Shown here piece by piece: positions 36,261 to 51,358 of a stretch of DNA of 64,000 nt. The translations under genes and the position numbers were made by a program. Source of the stretch: Diphasiastrum complanatum (Eukaryota > Streptophyta > Lycopodiopsida > Lycopodiales > Lycopodiaceae). The DNA lies in the NCBI GenBank assembly GCA_029204225.1, contig CM055111.1, positions 13,477,477 through 13,541,476 on the forward strand, written 5' to 3'. Every line of letters begins with the position of its first letter. The stretch's first letter is position 1. The notes below the pieces were generated by a model that was given only the letters and a program-made list of their open reading frames with translations, ran no database searches and was not told the origin of the DNA.

Positions 36261-37045
36261 AATGGACTCACAAGGGCCTACAATAGAACTCTTCCTAACC
36301 AAGTCACTAGAAATGTTTATCCCAAGATTTGATCATGGGATAGGATTTCAACTTTGTAGGGATAGTTGGCTCAATAATCAGTTCTGTACTTCTAAGACCA
36401 ATATCAATGAATCATTGTGAGCTTCTATCATCTCATCTTCACATGGGCGAAGAGCCTTTTTTCTCTGAATATGCAAATATTCGCAACGTAGAGAAGCAAA
36501 AAGTCATTGGTATTTAAAGCCTCTATGATGGCTTTGTGGATCATGTGATGGAGATAATCCTATTATACATGCTTATTCGCGATCTTGAAATGTGAATGTA
36601 TTTGGATTTGGCACCTATTTGCACAGGATATAGGATCTAGAGAAGTTCACAAGAACAATGTCAAAATTTGTTGTACTTATTTTTTTCTAAGGACAGTGTC
36701 CCAAATGGACCTGCAATTGATTACAATCTGATTCACTATACTGGCCTTTGTTATACAACATTCGTAGTAGTGTCTACATTGCGGATGTTAACCTATCCTA
36801 GGGATCTTCATAACACGAGAGTTGCACTTCAAGTTACTTTTTTTCCAAAACCTGCCCAGTGCATTCAGATCTATAGCTGCTGCTAATTCTAGTACACCCC
36901 AAATCAATCAACCACATGTACTTTTGATGCCCAACATAGTCAATAATACCTACAAAAGGTGTACACGTCAATCCCATAGAGCTTCAGATATCATGATACC
37001 ATATGTACATTCTGAAGCTAAAAGCATTTTGTGTATTTGATGTAT
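36261..37045. repeat. Module GD, copy 6 (most complete)
   Basis: Both G and D parts, following module F directly and followed by LTR-E. Best reference copy of this repeat in the window. Confidence 0.55.
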
Positions 37046-37730
37046 AAGCATTAGTACACTATCAACAGCAACACACTCGATTCCGAATAGTCGAAGGCTC
37101 CTCACGTTCACTTCCTATACTGTGCAACCACTTGGACAATGACAAAAGTCGCCACGATCTACCCAAGACGACGCAACATCTCTATTCTCTTTTGTACATA
37201 AATCTACACTAATGAAAATTATATATAGATGATGATCATTGTAATATACAATATGAGAAAATGATCAAAGATAGACATTGTAGATGCTTTCACACATCTA
37301 TTCTTGTTTTTAGACTGATTGTCAGAAATAAGCTCATAGCTTTTATAGAGTAGAGTTAGCTTCTTGAGCACGTGATTTCGTCCGCATTTGTCTTGTGCTC
37401 ATAGCATCTATGTGACTTGTATTTTCATTCATTCATTTGAATCGACTATTGTCTTGTTATTGCGTTTAGATCTTTGTCAGTGTTGCATGCTTTTCCTATT
37501 TTGTTTTATGTCCGACTCTCTTACTGTTTTGTCTGACTGTCTTCTGTTCTCGCTTTTGCAAAGTGAAAACACATTCTCTTTGTGTTCGCCTACGTGACCC
37601 ATTGTGATCCTTGTAATGTACGCACTGAGAAGATTTCCACCACCATCTCCCAGAAAATTTATTCTCTCACTAGGTTCAAAAAGAAATCCACTAATGGACC
37701 CCATCTTCCCTGCTTAGCACTCCCTAAGTT
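37046..37730 (+). repeat. LTR-E, third long copy
   Basis: Same arrangement as 11816 and 22226. Confidence 0.5.
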
Positions 37731-38414
37731 CTTTTCCAAAATTTGTCTCACTAGCTACTCACTTGATGTTCACACAAGTGGCAAGATCCTCTTGATCTTT
37801 GTTCAAAATAACACTTAAGAAGGATTCTACAAAACAATGCTCAAAAAATTGGAATTGATTTGTACCTAGAAACTCACAAAGGTTTCAATTTTCTTGATTA
37901 TCTCAAATTTTGCTTCTATCCCTCTCAATGGACTTCTAGCCATAGTTCTTACATTCCCTCACAAAGGTGAAATAAAGATAAGATGAGATTCTATCCAAGC
38001 TTTATCAAATCAAGTCAATTTTCACAATTTTTGGACAAAAACATGGCTAAAACTTACTCCTTACTCTTGATCGTTTTTCAGGACCTATAAATCACTTTTA
38101 GAGGGCTTTATCCCAGTCCAAATTTATTAGATTTGATTACACGAAGTCCAATTTAGCACCAAAAAACTCAACAAGATCAATCGCTATGAAATTCTTTGGA
38201 TCTGATAAAAAATGAAGATTATTTTCAAGTACAGAGCTGTCCACACGTGTGAATAGTACAGAATCTGACCCTAACCAAGTTTGGTCTCCAAATTTCCACC
38301 CCTTCTATCGACTTCAAGTTGGCCCTCCAATTCTAGATTTTAGCACCAAAAGCTTGCTAAAATTGGATTGTATAAATGACCAATGATGAACTCTTGTACC
38401 TCGCTCTACTACCA
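37731..38414 (-). mobile_element. LTR-C leader and PBS, copy
   Basis: A PBS-like GCTCTACTACCA borders LTR-C at 38415. Confidence 0.58.
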
Positions 38415-38712
38415 TGGTAAAGTAAAATATTTTTAACCTTACTTGAGCCTATTAATGATTCCCAAGAGAGATTGATTGATTGATTATAGCTTGAATGTAA
38501 AACTAGATGACAAAGCTTGATCTAGATTAGCAATTCTACACACAGCAATCCAGGGCAATAAAATATCACTGATCTACATGAAGATCCAACCCCCACGTGT
38601 GTGGTACAATCTCCAGCATGATCTAAAATCATAAATTATCATAAAAACAAGTTATCTTATCATTTAAATCACAAAAAATGCACGTATCATAGTGAGGAAG
38701 TCAAGATTACCA
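38415..38712 (-). repeat. LTR-C, copy 5 (298 bp)
   Basis: TGGTAA to TTACCA, 298 bp. Confidence 0.75.
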
Positions 38713-39587
38713 AACTGCTCTAAAACATTATAAAGGAATTACTATGGAATGGTGAATAGTATGTAAAAAAGCTCCTCCCCACCTCAAGTTATGTGAAAAT
38801 CCAATATGTAATAAGAAAGACTTGTATTATTGATGTACTTCTTAGACCTCCCTAAGTTCTTTTCCAACATTTGTCTCACTAGCTACTCACTTGATGTTCA
38901 CAAAGACACAAGTGGCAAGATCCTCTTGATCCTTTTTCAAAAGAACACTTAAGAAGAATTCTACAAAACAATGCTCGGAAAATTGGATTTGATTTCAACC
39001 TAGAAACTCACAAAGGTTTCACTTGTTTTGATTATCTCAAATTTTGCTTCTATCCCTCTCAATGGACTTCTGGCCATAGTTCTTACATTCTCTCACAAAG
39101 ATGAAATGAACATAAGATGAGATTCTATCTAAGCTTTAACAAATCAAGTCAATTTTCACAATTTTTGGACAAAAACATGGCTAAAACTTACTCCTTCCTC
39201 TTGATGGTTTTTCAAGAGCTATAAATCACTTTTAGAGGGCTTTATCCCAGTCTAAATTGATTAGATTTGAGGACACTAAGTCCAATCCAATCAATGGCAT
39301 ACAAACGTTGATGTTTTTCCTAGATCTAGCACCAAAAATCTCACCAAGATGAATCGCTATGAAATTCTTTGGATCTGATAAAAAATAAAGATTATTTTTA
39401 GGTACGGAGCTGTCCACACATGTGAATAGTACAAAATCTGACCCTAACCATGTTTGGTCTCCAAATTTCCACCCCTTCTATCGACTTCAAGTTGGCCCTC
39501 CAATTCTATCTTTTAGCACCAAAAACTTGCTAAAATTGGATTCTATAAATGATCAATGATTAACTCTTGTACCTCGCTCTGATAACA
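38713..39587 (-). mobile_element. Short spacer and second LTR-C leader
   Basis: About 110 bp of the usual spacer, then from about 38821 another copy of the minus-strand leader with the PBS-like GCTCTGATAACA against the next LTR-C. Leader plus LTR-C is thus present twice in tandem in this unit. Confidence 0.6.
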
Positions 39588-39885
39588 TGGTAAAGTACAA
39601 TATTTATAACCTTACATGATCCTTTTAATGACTCCCAATGGGGATTCATTGATTGATTATACCTTGAATGCAAAACTAGATGACAAAACTTGATCTAGAT
39701 TAGCAATTCTACACACATCAATCAAGGGCAATAAAAAATCATTGATCTACATGCAGATCCAACCCCCACGTGTGTGGTACAATCTCCAACATGACCTAAA
39801 ATCATAAATTATCATAAAAACAAGTTATCTTATCATTTGGATAATGAAAAATACACATATCATAGCGAAGAAGTCAAGATTACCA
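39588..39885 (-). repeat. LTR-C, copy 6 (298 bp)
   Basis: TGGTAA to TTACCA, 298 bp, about 1.17 kb after copy 5 in the same orientation. Confidence 0.75.
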
Positions 39886-40260
39886 AACTGCTCTAAAAAA
39901 TTATAAGGCATTACTATGGAATGGTGAATAGTATGTAAAAAAGCTCTTCCCCACCTCAAGTTATGTGAAAATTCAATATGTAATAAGAAAGATGATTGAG
40001 CATTTTTTCCATAACTTTTCAATCTAACCTAACCCTAGAGTTCTGCCAAGCTGGTGGGTAGGTAGATCAACCACCTCTATGATATTTTGGAATTGTACAA
40101 ATTATGATTGACGAATCATAAAATTCTAAATTTTTATGATGGACAGATCATAAAAAGACACTTAATTGTCATTAGACGATTATAAGAAAAGGTGATGATT
40201 CTTATATATGGTGAATAATTTGTGATCTATTGAATGAGTCAAAAATTTTGGTCAGTTTAT
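39886..40260. repeat. Spacer between LTR-C and Copia-B
   Basis: Copy of 13362-13740 with the small palindromes. No gene. Confidence 0.55.
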
Positions 40261-41417
40261 TGGAAATCTAAATTTCTTTACTCTAGTGTTTAATTGAGAA
40301 CGTACGAATCAAAAACCAGACTTGGAGTGTTGGCGAATTACCTGCTAGCAAAGATGTAGTTGACTGCAAATGGTTATTCAAAATCAAGTACAAGGCAAAT
40401 GGAAGTATCTATCGAAGAAAGCCTCGACTTGTCGCCAGAGGATTTTCTCAAGTACACAACGTCAATTACACTGAGACTTTCAGTCCAGTAGTTAAACATT
40501 CTTCAATTAGACTTCTATTGTCATTTGCTACTGCAACAGATTTGGAACTACATCAAATGGATGTACAGACAACATATCTTTATGGAGTTATCGAAGAAGA
40601 CATTTACATGGTGCAACCCGAAGGTTACAATATCGAAGGTAAACACAACCATGTATGTAAACTCCATAAAGCACTTTATGGCTTGAAGCAATCTGCTCGA
40701 GCATGGTTTCAAAGGATCAATACTTTCCTTATCGATCACGACTATAAAATCAAATTCTAATGTCTACTTCAAGTTAGCGCACAACATTCTTTTATTATCA
40801 TCACTTTGTATGTGGACAACACATTGCTTTTCAACAACAATATCAATCTAGTAAACTCTTATCAAAGTTGTGAGATATCTTTGAGCTACTATGGACTTTT
40901 GCATTCGTTATGGAGTAGTAGCCAACAACAAACTCAATTTTCTCAATGGTTATTCAGATGCAAGTTGGTCAAGACATGTAGACACTCATAAATCCACTTC
41001 TGGATTTACATTCTTCCTTAACAAAAGTCTTATTTCATGGAACAGTCGCAAGCAAACTTGGATAGCTCTATCTTCCATTGAATCAGAGTATAGTACAGCC
41101 ACTCAAGCTACAAAAGAAGCAGTATGGTAGAGAAACTTACTTTCAGATCTCAATCTAAATCAATATGCTCTGACAAGTTTATTCTGTGATAATCAAAGTG
41201 ACATTGCTTTATCAACTAACCCTAGATTTCATTCTAGTAGTAATTACATTGAAATTGAGTATCACTATGTCAGAAGCAAAGTTCTCGATAAAGAGGTTGA
41301 CTTGCAGTACTGTCAAACGTAAGATATGACATCAAATATTTTTACTAAAGCATTAAGCTTGGATAGACAGAAAATTTTGTGCAGAACTAAGTTTGAAGGT
41401 CAAAGATTTAGGGTGAG
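40261..41417 (+). mobile_element. Copia-B fragment, third copy
   Basis: Reverse transcriptase and RNase H remains, single 604-bp unit, broken, leading into LTR-B. Confidence 0.88.
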
Positions 41418-42294
41418 TGTTGGATTATTCTACTATCTGAGTGGGTCAACCGAATAATCAATCTTTAATCTTCATCCACTTTATTATCCAATTCTACAAT
41501 TTTGCTAGTGTTTTATATACAGTCTACAGAAGTACTTGATAATCGCTCACGGGTGGCTGCAACATATCGGACATCATCCGACTTATCGACGACGACGATG
41601 ACAAAAGTCGAAGACTTCGGCCATGTCGATGAAAAACCATTATTGTTCCACTTGAATTGAAACTACAGACTTGTCCTAATCATGTCGCAAGTAAATTTTT
41701 GGGATGTCCTAACTAGATGGATGCCAACACAATATAACCAACTAGCTATTACGATTTGTGACCTGATTAACTGTCCTACTCGATGTGCATTAGTTGCTTA
41801 TTATAAATAGCTGGTCATCATAGACTTTAATAACTCTCTTTCTCTTAGAAAGTTTTTTTCAGAGTTCAATTAGAGTATTCCTCTTCGCGCTTACTCCTTT
41901 ACAACGGAAGTGCATCAGACATAGTTTCTAGTTACTCAAAGATAGCATAGAGTATGCGATTTCTATCCGCAATTGTCTTGTGCTCATCATCATCTGATTT
42001 GTACATACTACTTGTTGAATCAATCTATCCTTCTTATTGCATTCAATATTATGTCAAAATGTATGCATCTCTGTGATTGTTTGTAACTGATAAATCTCTT
42101 ATACTTCATTGTTTGGCTAAAAAATCACTTTTACTGCTAACGATTTCAAAGCTGGTTGCTAAAAGATTGAACATGACTTCTGTCATTATATTTTGTTCAA
42201 TATTGATACGCGTAGGCATGCATTGGGAAATGAGGATAATTCTGTTGCGTTTGATAAGTCGCTTACTCACTTCTCTCCCTCTATTTTCCCAACA
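41418..42294 (+). repeat. LTR-B, complete copy (877 bp)
   Basis: TGTTGG to CCAACA. Confidence 0.88.
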
Positions 42295-43377
<1,083 letters not shown>

Positions 43378-44055
43378 ATGGCAGGATTTCTTTGGATGAG
43401 ATTAGCGATTCTGGTTTTCGTAGCGGCGGCCGCCTTGCACCCACAGCGAAGCTTAGCTTCTGACGAGGATCCATTACAGGACTTCTGTGTGAAGGACACC
43501 ACCCAAAAGCTCCACGTGAATGGATTTCCATGCAAAGATCCTGCTCAAGTGCAAGCATCATACTTCGCATCTGATTCTTTGAAGAAACCCGGAAATGCTT
43601 CCAATGCACTCGGCGTAGCAGTCACACCGGCCAACGTTCTCACCTTCGGAGGTCTCAACACTCAGGGGGTCTCCGCAGCTCGAATCGGCTTCGCACCCCA
43701 CGGCATCAATCCTCCCCATGTGCACCCCCGTGCCCCTGAGATTCTCTTCCTCGCAAAGGGCATGCTCCTTGTAGGTTTCGTCACCAGCACGCCGGACAAT
43801 AAACTCTTCGCGCAAACGATTAATGCCGGGGACCTGTTCATCTTCCCCAGAGGCCTCGTGCATTTCCAGCTCAATGTCGGCTACGGCGCAGCTGTGGCTT
43901 TCTGTGCCTTCAACAGCCAGAATCCGGGCACCTCGCAAGTTGTAAAGGCACTCTTTGCCTCCACCCCACCTATCGATGACGCCGTATTAGAGAAGGCATT
44001 GCAGCTGAACGCTGCGGATGTGCAGCGTCTCAGATCTCTGATCAGCAAAACATAA
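43378..44055 (+). CDS. GLP: Germin-like protein, copy 4 (225 aa)
   Basis: Secreted cupin of the germin-like family with intact signal peptide, Cys37/Cys52 and all four metal ligands. Changes from copy 1: Thr17Ala, Ser51Pro, Asp62Tyr, Thr74Ala (the sequon becomes NAS and is kept), Leu110Ile, Thr129Met, Lys149Asn, Glu152Asp and Ala189Val. It is the most changed full-length copy, with Lys149Asn and Glu152Asp just before box 2. Its 3' flank is almost the same as that of copy 2, while its downstream neighbour is the one copy 3 has. AATAAA at 44216-44221. Most likely functional. Confidence 0.95.
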   Translation: MAGFLWMRLAILVFVAAAALHPQRSLASDEDPLQDFCVKDTTQKLHVNGFPCKDPAQVQASYFASDSLKKPGNASNALGVAVTPANVLTFGGLNTQGVSAARIGFAPHGINPPHVHPRAPEILFLAKGMLLVGFVTSTPDNKLFAQTINAGDLFIFPRGLVHFQLNVGYGAAVAFCAFNSQNPGTSQVVKALFASTPPIDDAVLEKALQLNAADVQRLRSLISKT

Positions 44056-45105
44056 TTAGCAGCATTGTGATCTTAGTAAAGCTATGCCCTGAGACTTAAT
44101 ATATATAGCATTCGTGCACACGATGTATAAGTTAAGAACGACGTCTGAAGTAAGACATATATATAATTTCTGTTGATAAATTATTCATTTGGTTCCGTGC
44201 TCTGCTTCAATGATAAATAAAATCGCTCGATCTAATTGTCTAATTTTATGCTCTATGATTTTACATTGAGATTACTGCAGCTTACACAATGTTGCATCGC
44301 CTTTTGAGCCTGGCTTCTTGAAAGCTTAGCACTTTTGCTTTTGAAGATAATTTAATTAGAACAACGTAAGTCATGTAGTATCCTATGGTTCGAGTTGCAG
44401 ATTGGAAGGTTAGCACTCTTGCATTCAAAGGCATGAGATATGGACCCGTTATTTATATATTTTTCGCTCTAGTTGTTTGTTATGAATATGAAGAAGTGTA
44501 CGTTTTTTTATTCCTTAGCAACCTCCCATTGATTAAGCATCTACAGGTATGTCATGAATTTATTTCATATTATACTAGATCGCATTTAAGGGGTCAAATG
44601 TAGGAAAACTTGTTGTTTCTTCAAAGCTTCTAGTTTAAATATGGTCTTAAATTTTCTGAATTGAACATTTACTTGCTATATATTCATTGTCATGCCCTTA
44701 ATGAATAGAGTGTCTCAACAACATATTCATGTAATATTTTGTATAATGTTTTGCATTTTCAAGGATTTGAAATGTAAACAATCCCTATTTAGGAATTCAA
44801 CCTAGGAAATTTTTGAATTCCCTGAATGGGTATTCTTATCCTTACTAGTCCCTAAATTGATCAATTTTGAAAGCTCAATTATAGTGCAAACTAGCCTTTA
44901 GAAAGATACAACATTTTTCTAATGGCTTGTCTAGGCTCACCTGTCTTGATCAATCAATGATAGTCCTCATAGCCAAGAGAGCAAATCAGCTCCTTACATA
45001 GGTAAGGTTTATATACAACAAATTTCAAAAGTGCCATCCATATTTATTCTATAACATTCGGTGGTTTATGCTCCTTTTTTTCATCAGTCTCATTATTAAG
45101 GCTTC
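44056..45105 (+). other. 3' flank of germin-like gene 4
   Basis: Copy of 18654-19690, then joins the coiled-coil module in the same way as copy 3. No extra gene. Confidence 0.65.
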
Positions 45106-46240
45106 TTTAGCAGAGTATTTTGGAATGTCTATGGCTTCCCAATAACCCTCCTTATGAACCTCTTTATAACTCTCAGTTAGCCGGGATTTGCTAAAGGAAT
45201 GGGCCAAAACAATCTTACGCATGATAATAGCCAACAAGCTGGAGCAGCTTATGGAGGAACAAGGTTTCTTGAGGGATGAAAATATCCAGTTGGAAAGAGA
45301 GCTTCCCAAAAGAAAGGCATGCAACAGGACAATGTATGGGCTGGTTATCACATCCGGAAGCAGTTCAAGCGCAGGCAAACCTGCAGCAAGTCGTGCTTGA
45401 GAATCAAAACTTGAAACAACAATTATTTGATTTGCACAGGATGCTGTGAGATGAGGAGGCAGAACATTAGAAGTCGCAAAAAGAGGTCAAAGAGATGTTA
45501 GCGGAGATGGTGAGATTGATAGATAAATTGAACAGTCGACAGGATTTCATACCAATGTCTTCGGGTCAACATCAAGATAGCCAAGTTATGGAAAATCAAC
45601 CCTTGGGTGTGGTGCACGTAAATCACGAGCAAGGCGACCTAAAACAATGTATGTGGATGATTCATATCCACTATTATGGAGGATATATTGTCATTGGGTG
45701 GAAAATGTTCAGCAGCGAGTGCAGCAGACCAAAGGTTGCATCAAAGAAAGAAAGGACAACAAGAGGTCTCAACGAACTGTAACATACGGGACCTTAGAGT
45801 TTCACAATTTTATAGTGAGTGCGATGAATCAGACGCAGGAGCTATTCATGAATAAAACTTACACGCCTATCACCATTGAATGGCTGAACACAATGATGCT
45901 GACGAAGCAAACACCCCGACCAGTATCAGGCATGATAGATGACAATCAGAATCTTTTGGCCACCCCCCGACCACAACCCAGGGTTTGGCCATCACCATCT
46001 ACGACGATGAGATACAAACCGATTGCGATTGATACACAAGGAAAAGGTGAATCTGTGAATCATTGTTCAGAAATGCATACATCAAGTGAAAGCGAGGGTG
46101 AACATGACAGCAGAGACATCAAGAAGAGGAAGCAAAACAAGATGGCTAACACATGTGGAACTCGATCTCGTCCGTCGGGGATATGTGTTAGGCCTATTGT
46201 GGCCATTGGAATACACATTGTGAATATGGGTTAAATCCAA
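45106..46240 (+). pseudogene. Module F, part 1, second (shorter) copy
   Basis: Same coiled-coil and hydrophilic frames as 33201-34800, but shorter overall. The last frame (about 45647-46234) is the longest open stretch of this family here; its early part has VDDSYPLLWRIYCHW and its end is rich in Lys and Asp. Family unknown. Confidence 0.42.
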
Positions 46241-46582
46241 ATGTAAACTAGGGAGTGTGGCAAGCCACTTGGCCCTGCCTTAAGTTGGTATTTTATTTTA
46301 TTTTACATGTGTTAGAAGTAATGTGACACAAAAAGAAATTGTCTAGTTTTATTATTATTAACAAAAGATGGGAGAACTCATCATAGTACAAAAAATTGCA
46401 TGTGGGAAGTGTGAATGTTAGAAGGTGGTTTAAAAGTTATTGTTTGATGCAAGTCACCAGGTAGGGTAGTTGCAAGTTGTCCTAGTTCTTTCCAGGAATG
46501 CGATGACAATAATGCTACTCTTTATGTTGAGTTTCATGAGAAGCACCAATACTTCCAGCAATAGAAACCCGGTGAAGGAGGC
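46241..46582. repeat. Module F, part 2, second copy
   Basis: Matches 34801-35143. No gene. Confidence 0.4.
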
Positions 46583-46683
46583 TTACATGAGATTTGGGTC
46601 ACTATATAGGTAATAATAAATTGGTGAGTTGTCACTCCAATAACAACGCATGACTCCATAAAAACTTTTCGAGTTGTGTATAT
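46583..46683 (-). pseudogene. Endonuclease-like fragment, C-terminal piece
   Basis: The minus strand encodes SKSFYGVM, then YWSDNSPIYYYLY, ending at the same stop as the copy at 35144. The SPIYY reading is closer to the SDHxPIYY motif of LINE-type endonucleases; Asn again replaces the catalytic His. Confidence 0.45.
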
Positions 46684-46860
46684 GATTGACGAATCATAAA
46701 ATTCTGAATTTTTATGATTGACAGATCATAAAAAGACACTTAATTGTCATTAGACGATTATAAGAAAAGTTGATGATTCTTATATATGGTGAGTAATCTG
46801 TGATCTATTGAATGAGTCAAAAATTTTCGTCAGTTTGTTGGAAATCTAAATTTATATACT
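46684..46860. repeat. Spacer with small palindromes, shortened
   Basis: Copy of the right half of 13362-13740, joined directly to module F. Confidence 0.5.
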
Positions 46861-47648
46861 CTAGTGTTTAATTGAGAACGTACGAATCAAAAACCAGACT
46901 TGGAGTATTGGCGAATTACCTGCTAGCAAAGATGTAGTTGATTGCAAACGGTTATTCAAAATCAAGTACAAGGCTCGACTTATCGCCAGAGGATTTTCTT
47001 AGGTACACAACGTCAACTACACTGAGACTTTCAGTGCAGTAGTTAAAAATTCTTCAATTAGACTTCTATTGTCATTTGCTACTGCAACAGATTTGGAACT
47101 ACATCAAATGGATGTACAGACAACATATCTTAATGGAGTTATCGAAGAAGACATTTACATGGTGCAACCCGAAGGTTACAATACCAAAGGTAAACACAAC
47201 CATGTATGTAAACTCCATAAAGCACTTTATGACTTGAAGCAATTTGCTCGAGCATGGTTTCAAAGGATCAATACTTTCCTTATCGATCATGACTATAAAA
47301 TCAAATTCTAATGTCTACTTCAAGTTAGTGCACAACATTCTTTTATTATCATCACTTTGTATGTGGACAACACATTGCTTTTCAATAACGGTATCAATCT
47401 AGTAAACTCTTATCAGAGTTTTTAGATATCTTCGAGCTACTATGGACTTTTGCATTCGTTATGGAGTAGTCGACAACAACAAACTCAATTTTCTCAATGC
47501 TTATTCAGATGCAAGTTGGTCAAGACATGTAGCCACTCGTAAATCCACTTCTGGATTTACATTCTTCCTCAACAAAGGTCTTATTTCATGGAACAATCGC
47601 AAGCAAACTTGGATAGCTCTATCTTCCATTGAGTCAGAGTATATGGTA
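46861..47648 (+). mobile_element. Copia-B fragment, fourth copy
   Basis: Reverse transcriptase and part of RNase H, broken, joined directly to an internal point of LTR-B. Confidence 0.85.
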
Positions 47649-48255
47649 GCAAGTAAATTTTCGAGAAGTCCTAACTAGATGGATGCCAACACAATATAAC
47701 CAACTAGCTAGTGCGATTTGCGACCTGATTAACTGTCCTACTCGATGTGCATTAGTTGCTTATTATAAATAGTAGATCATCATAGACTTTAATAACTCTC
47801 TTTCTCTTAGAAAGGTTTTTTCAGAGTTCAATTAGAGTATTCTTCTTCGCGCTTACTCCTTTACAACTGAAGTACATCAGACATAGTTTCTAGTTACTCA
47901 AAGATAGCATAGAGTATGCAATTTCTATCCGCAATTGTCTTGTGCTCATCATCATCTGATTTGTACATACTACTTGCTGAATCAATCTATCCTTCTTATT
48001 GTGTTCAATATTATATCAAAATGTATGCATCTCTGTGATTGTTTGTAGCTGATAAATCTCTTATACTTCATTGTTTGGCTACAAAATCACTTTACTACTA
48101 ACGATTTCAAAGCTGGTTGCTAAAAGATTGAACATGACTTCTGTCATTATGTTTTGTTCAATATTGATACGCGTAGTCATGCATGAGGAAAGGAGGATAA
48201 TTCCGTTGCGTTCGATAAGTCGCTTACGCACTTCTCTCCCTCTATTTTCCCAACA
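47649..48255 (+). repeat. LTR-B, partial copy
   Basis: Begins inside the LTR at GCAAGTAAATTTTC and ends CCAACA. Confidence 0.82.
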
Positions 48256-49268
<1,013 letters not shown>

Positions 49269-49690
49269 TAGCCCATAAGCCTAGGAAGATTTCTTTTGAA
49301 ATTCAAATCCTTTATTAAACCCACAATCAATTACTATCGATACTTCTCTACATGCATACAGTTGCCAATCACCATGCATTGCTCCAAGTTCAAATTAGAG
49401 TGCTTGGGCCCTCACAAGGTTATTGCATATTTTTAGCCTAGATCGGAATGTTAAGGCATGACTAATAATCTCGTACACCAGAGTGCCGACATTTTTGTTA
49501 ATCTCTTTTGTCATGAATTTATTCTTTCATGCACATTTTGGGCAAAAGATGCAAGTTTAAAAAGGTACACTTTATTACATGCACCTTCCAATACTTAACA
49601 ATTGCAAAAAAAAATAAATAAATAAATAAACGCACGAATTTTGCTTGTGAAAGCAAATGTTTTTTTGTAAAAATAATTAAAGTGATTCAA
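49269..49690. repeat. Unclassified duplicated segment, second copy
   Basis: Matches 27441-27860. No gene. Confidence 0.6.
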
Positions 49691-51110
49691 CAATCTGAAC
49701 ATTGATAGCAGACCACTTCAAAATTAAAAAACGGTTCTTGTTGTGGTACAGAGACAATTGTTTTAAACATGAATATTATTGTGACATGAGTATCCCATTC
49801 CTCATTTCCTATTACAAAACATGACAAGTGCACTTTGCCTTCGCTTAAACAATGTAGTATCTATGGTAGGGCTCAAATCGACCTGTTACCTTTTATAATA
49901 AGTTCATGTTGTTGGTATATATATGTCATCATGAAGAAAATGATGTGTTACAAATGTGCTTGAAGGAGCCTAAGTTATGACAATACATTACATAATTCTT
50001 ATCTGTAGATGTTGTCTGTACAAAATGGAGGTCATATTTGGTATGTGTGTTAAGTCATCAACATGTATACCATACTTGGTTGCCTAATGCTACAACTTGT
50101 ATGTATGACCTATTTTGGGTCTAGCTATACACACACACACACACACACATTATTGTGGTCCTTACCAAATATTCTAGAATGATTTTTTACAAAAATATAA
50201 GGCAGGACTTGTGGAGTATGTGCTATTTACTCTAAACTCACAAGGACACTTACTACATGCTATCTATCGTTTTGTGCAGAAAAAACATGGAAGAAATGCA
50301 GCTAAAGCCACTTTGTGAAGACAAAGTCGTTTCTAGAGTATTATCTGATTATATCAATTTTAAAATGGATCTCATGATCTTATGATGATGTTTCTGAATG
50401 GTTTCGACTTTTATCCAAGAGTAGTTTCAAGAAAGTGAAATGAATCATCTTGCATCGATCATGATATCATTAAACACAAAAAATTGTTATCTATATAGAT
50501 GAAATGTCTTCAAATTGGCCAAAACAAATTTGTTTTATGACATTTTGAGTAGTGAATCCATGAATTCTAGATGAGTGTTGGTTGTTTATGTAAACAATAT
50601 CTTATGCAACACATTTATGAAGATGAATTTTGATGTTTGTCATTTTTTGTAATCTCAGCTAAACTCAGACTACAATGGGTTCTTGCACATTCCATAGGAT
50701 GTGATTACACCTTGGGTCTTCCTTGACATGGGAAATACTCTTCTCCAATGCAGCCCAAGTCTAAGAGAGTTCAATAAAAAGCAATACATTATAAAAGGGA
50801 CTACTGTATCATTACGAGTGATACAATCATCATTACTCATCAAGGAGGAGACATAAATTGACAAAGGAACCAAAAGGCACATGTCCATCTTCCTTTAATA
50901 TTGGATTTTCTCTTACTAATTTTGTTGCCCTCTATCTCTTGTAGTTTGTTGTTAAGTTCAACTATGAATTTGGACCTGGCTGTAGATAATTTTGTACATG
51001 TAGCTTTGCATGAAGTTAATAATTGGATAGATGATAATAGAAAACTATGGCAAGATAAAATCATACATCGAAGAATAAGAATTATTTCCAATTGAACCAT
51101 CTCAAAAAAG
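49691..51110. other. Unclassified region with a diverged dispersed repeat
   Basis: No supported gene. A (AC)n tract lies near 50129-50149. 50500-51060 is a diverged relative of 30090-30420 and 30640-30900. Confidence 0.5.
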
Positions 51111-51358
51111 TGTTGGGGTAGGAATTCTCACATGTAACTCTCACATTCTCCAATGTTACTTCCCTACTAGGTCTATGAGGATGAAGAATCTCAACAATAC
51201 TTCCAATGATCAGCTCACATCCCCTACTTAACTTTGTGTTTGGGACATGTACGGCCATTCTTATAACACCATGACACTGAATACATAGTGGTGCTATATC
51301 CTCATGTTATGTTGTTTTCCCCTTCACTTTGGTCCCTTGAGTGGAAAATGTCGTAACA
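51111..51358 (+). repeat. Candidate LTR of a Gypsy-like element (248 bp)
   Basis: Starts TGTTGG and ends TAACA. Two bases later comes TTTTGGTGCTTCTGCCAGG, which resembles the TTTTGGCGCCGTTGCCGGGG stretch next to the LTR of Athila/Tat-type plant Gypsy elements. No second copy was found here, so it stays a candidate. Confidence 0.4.
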
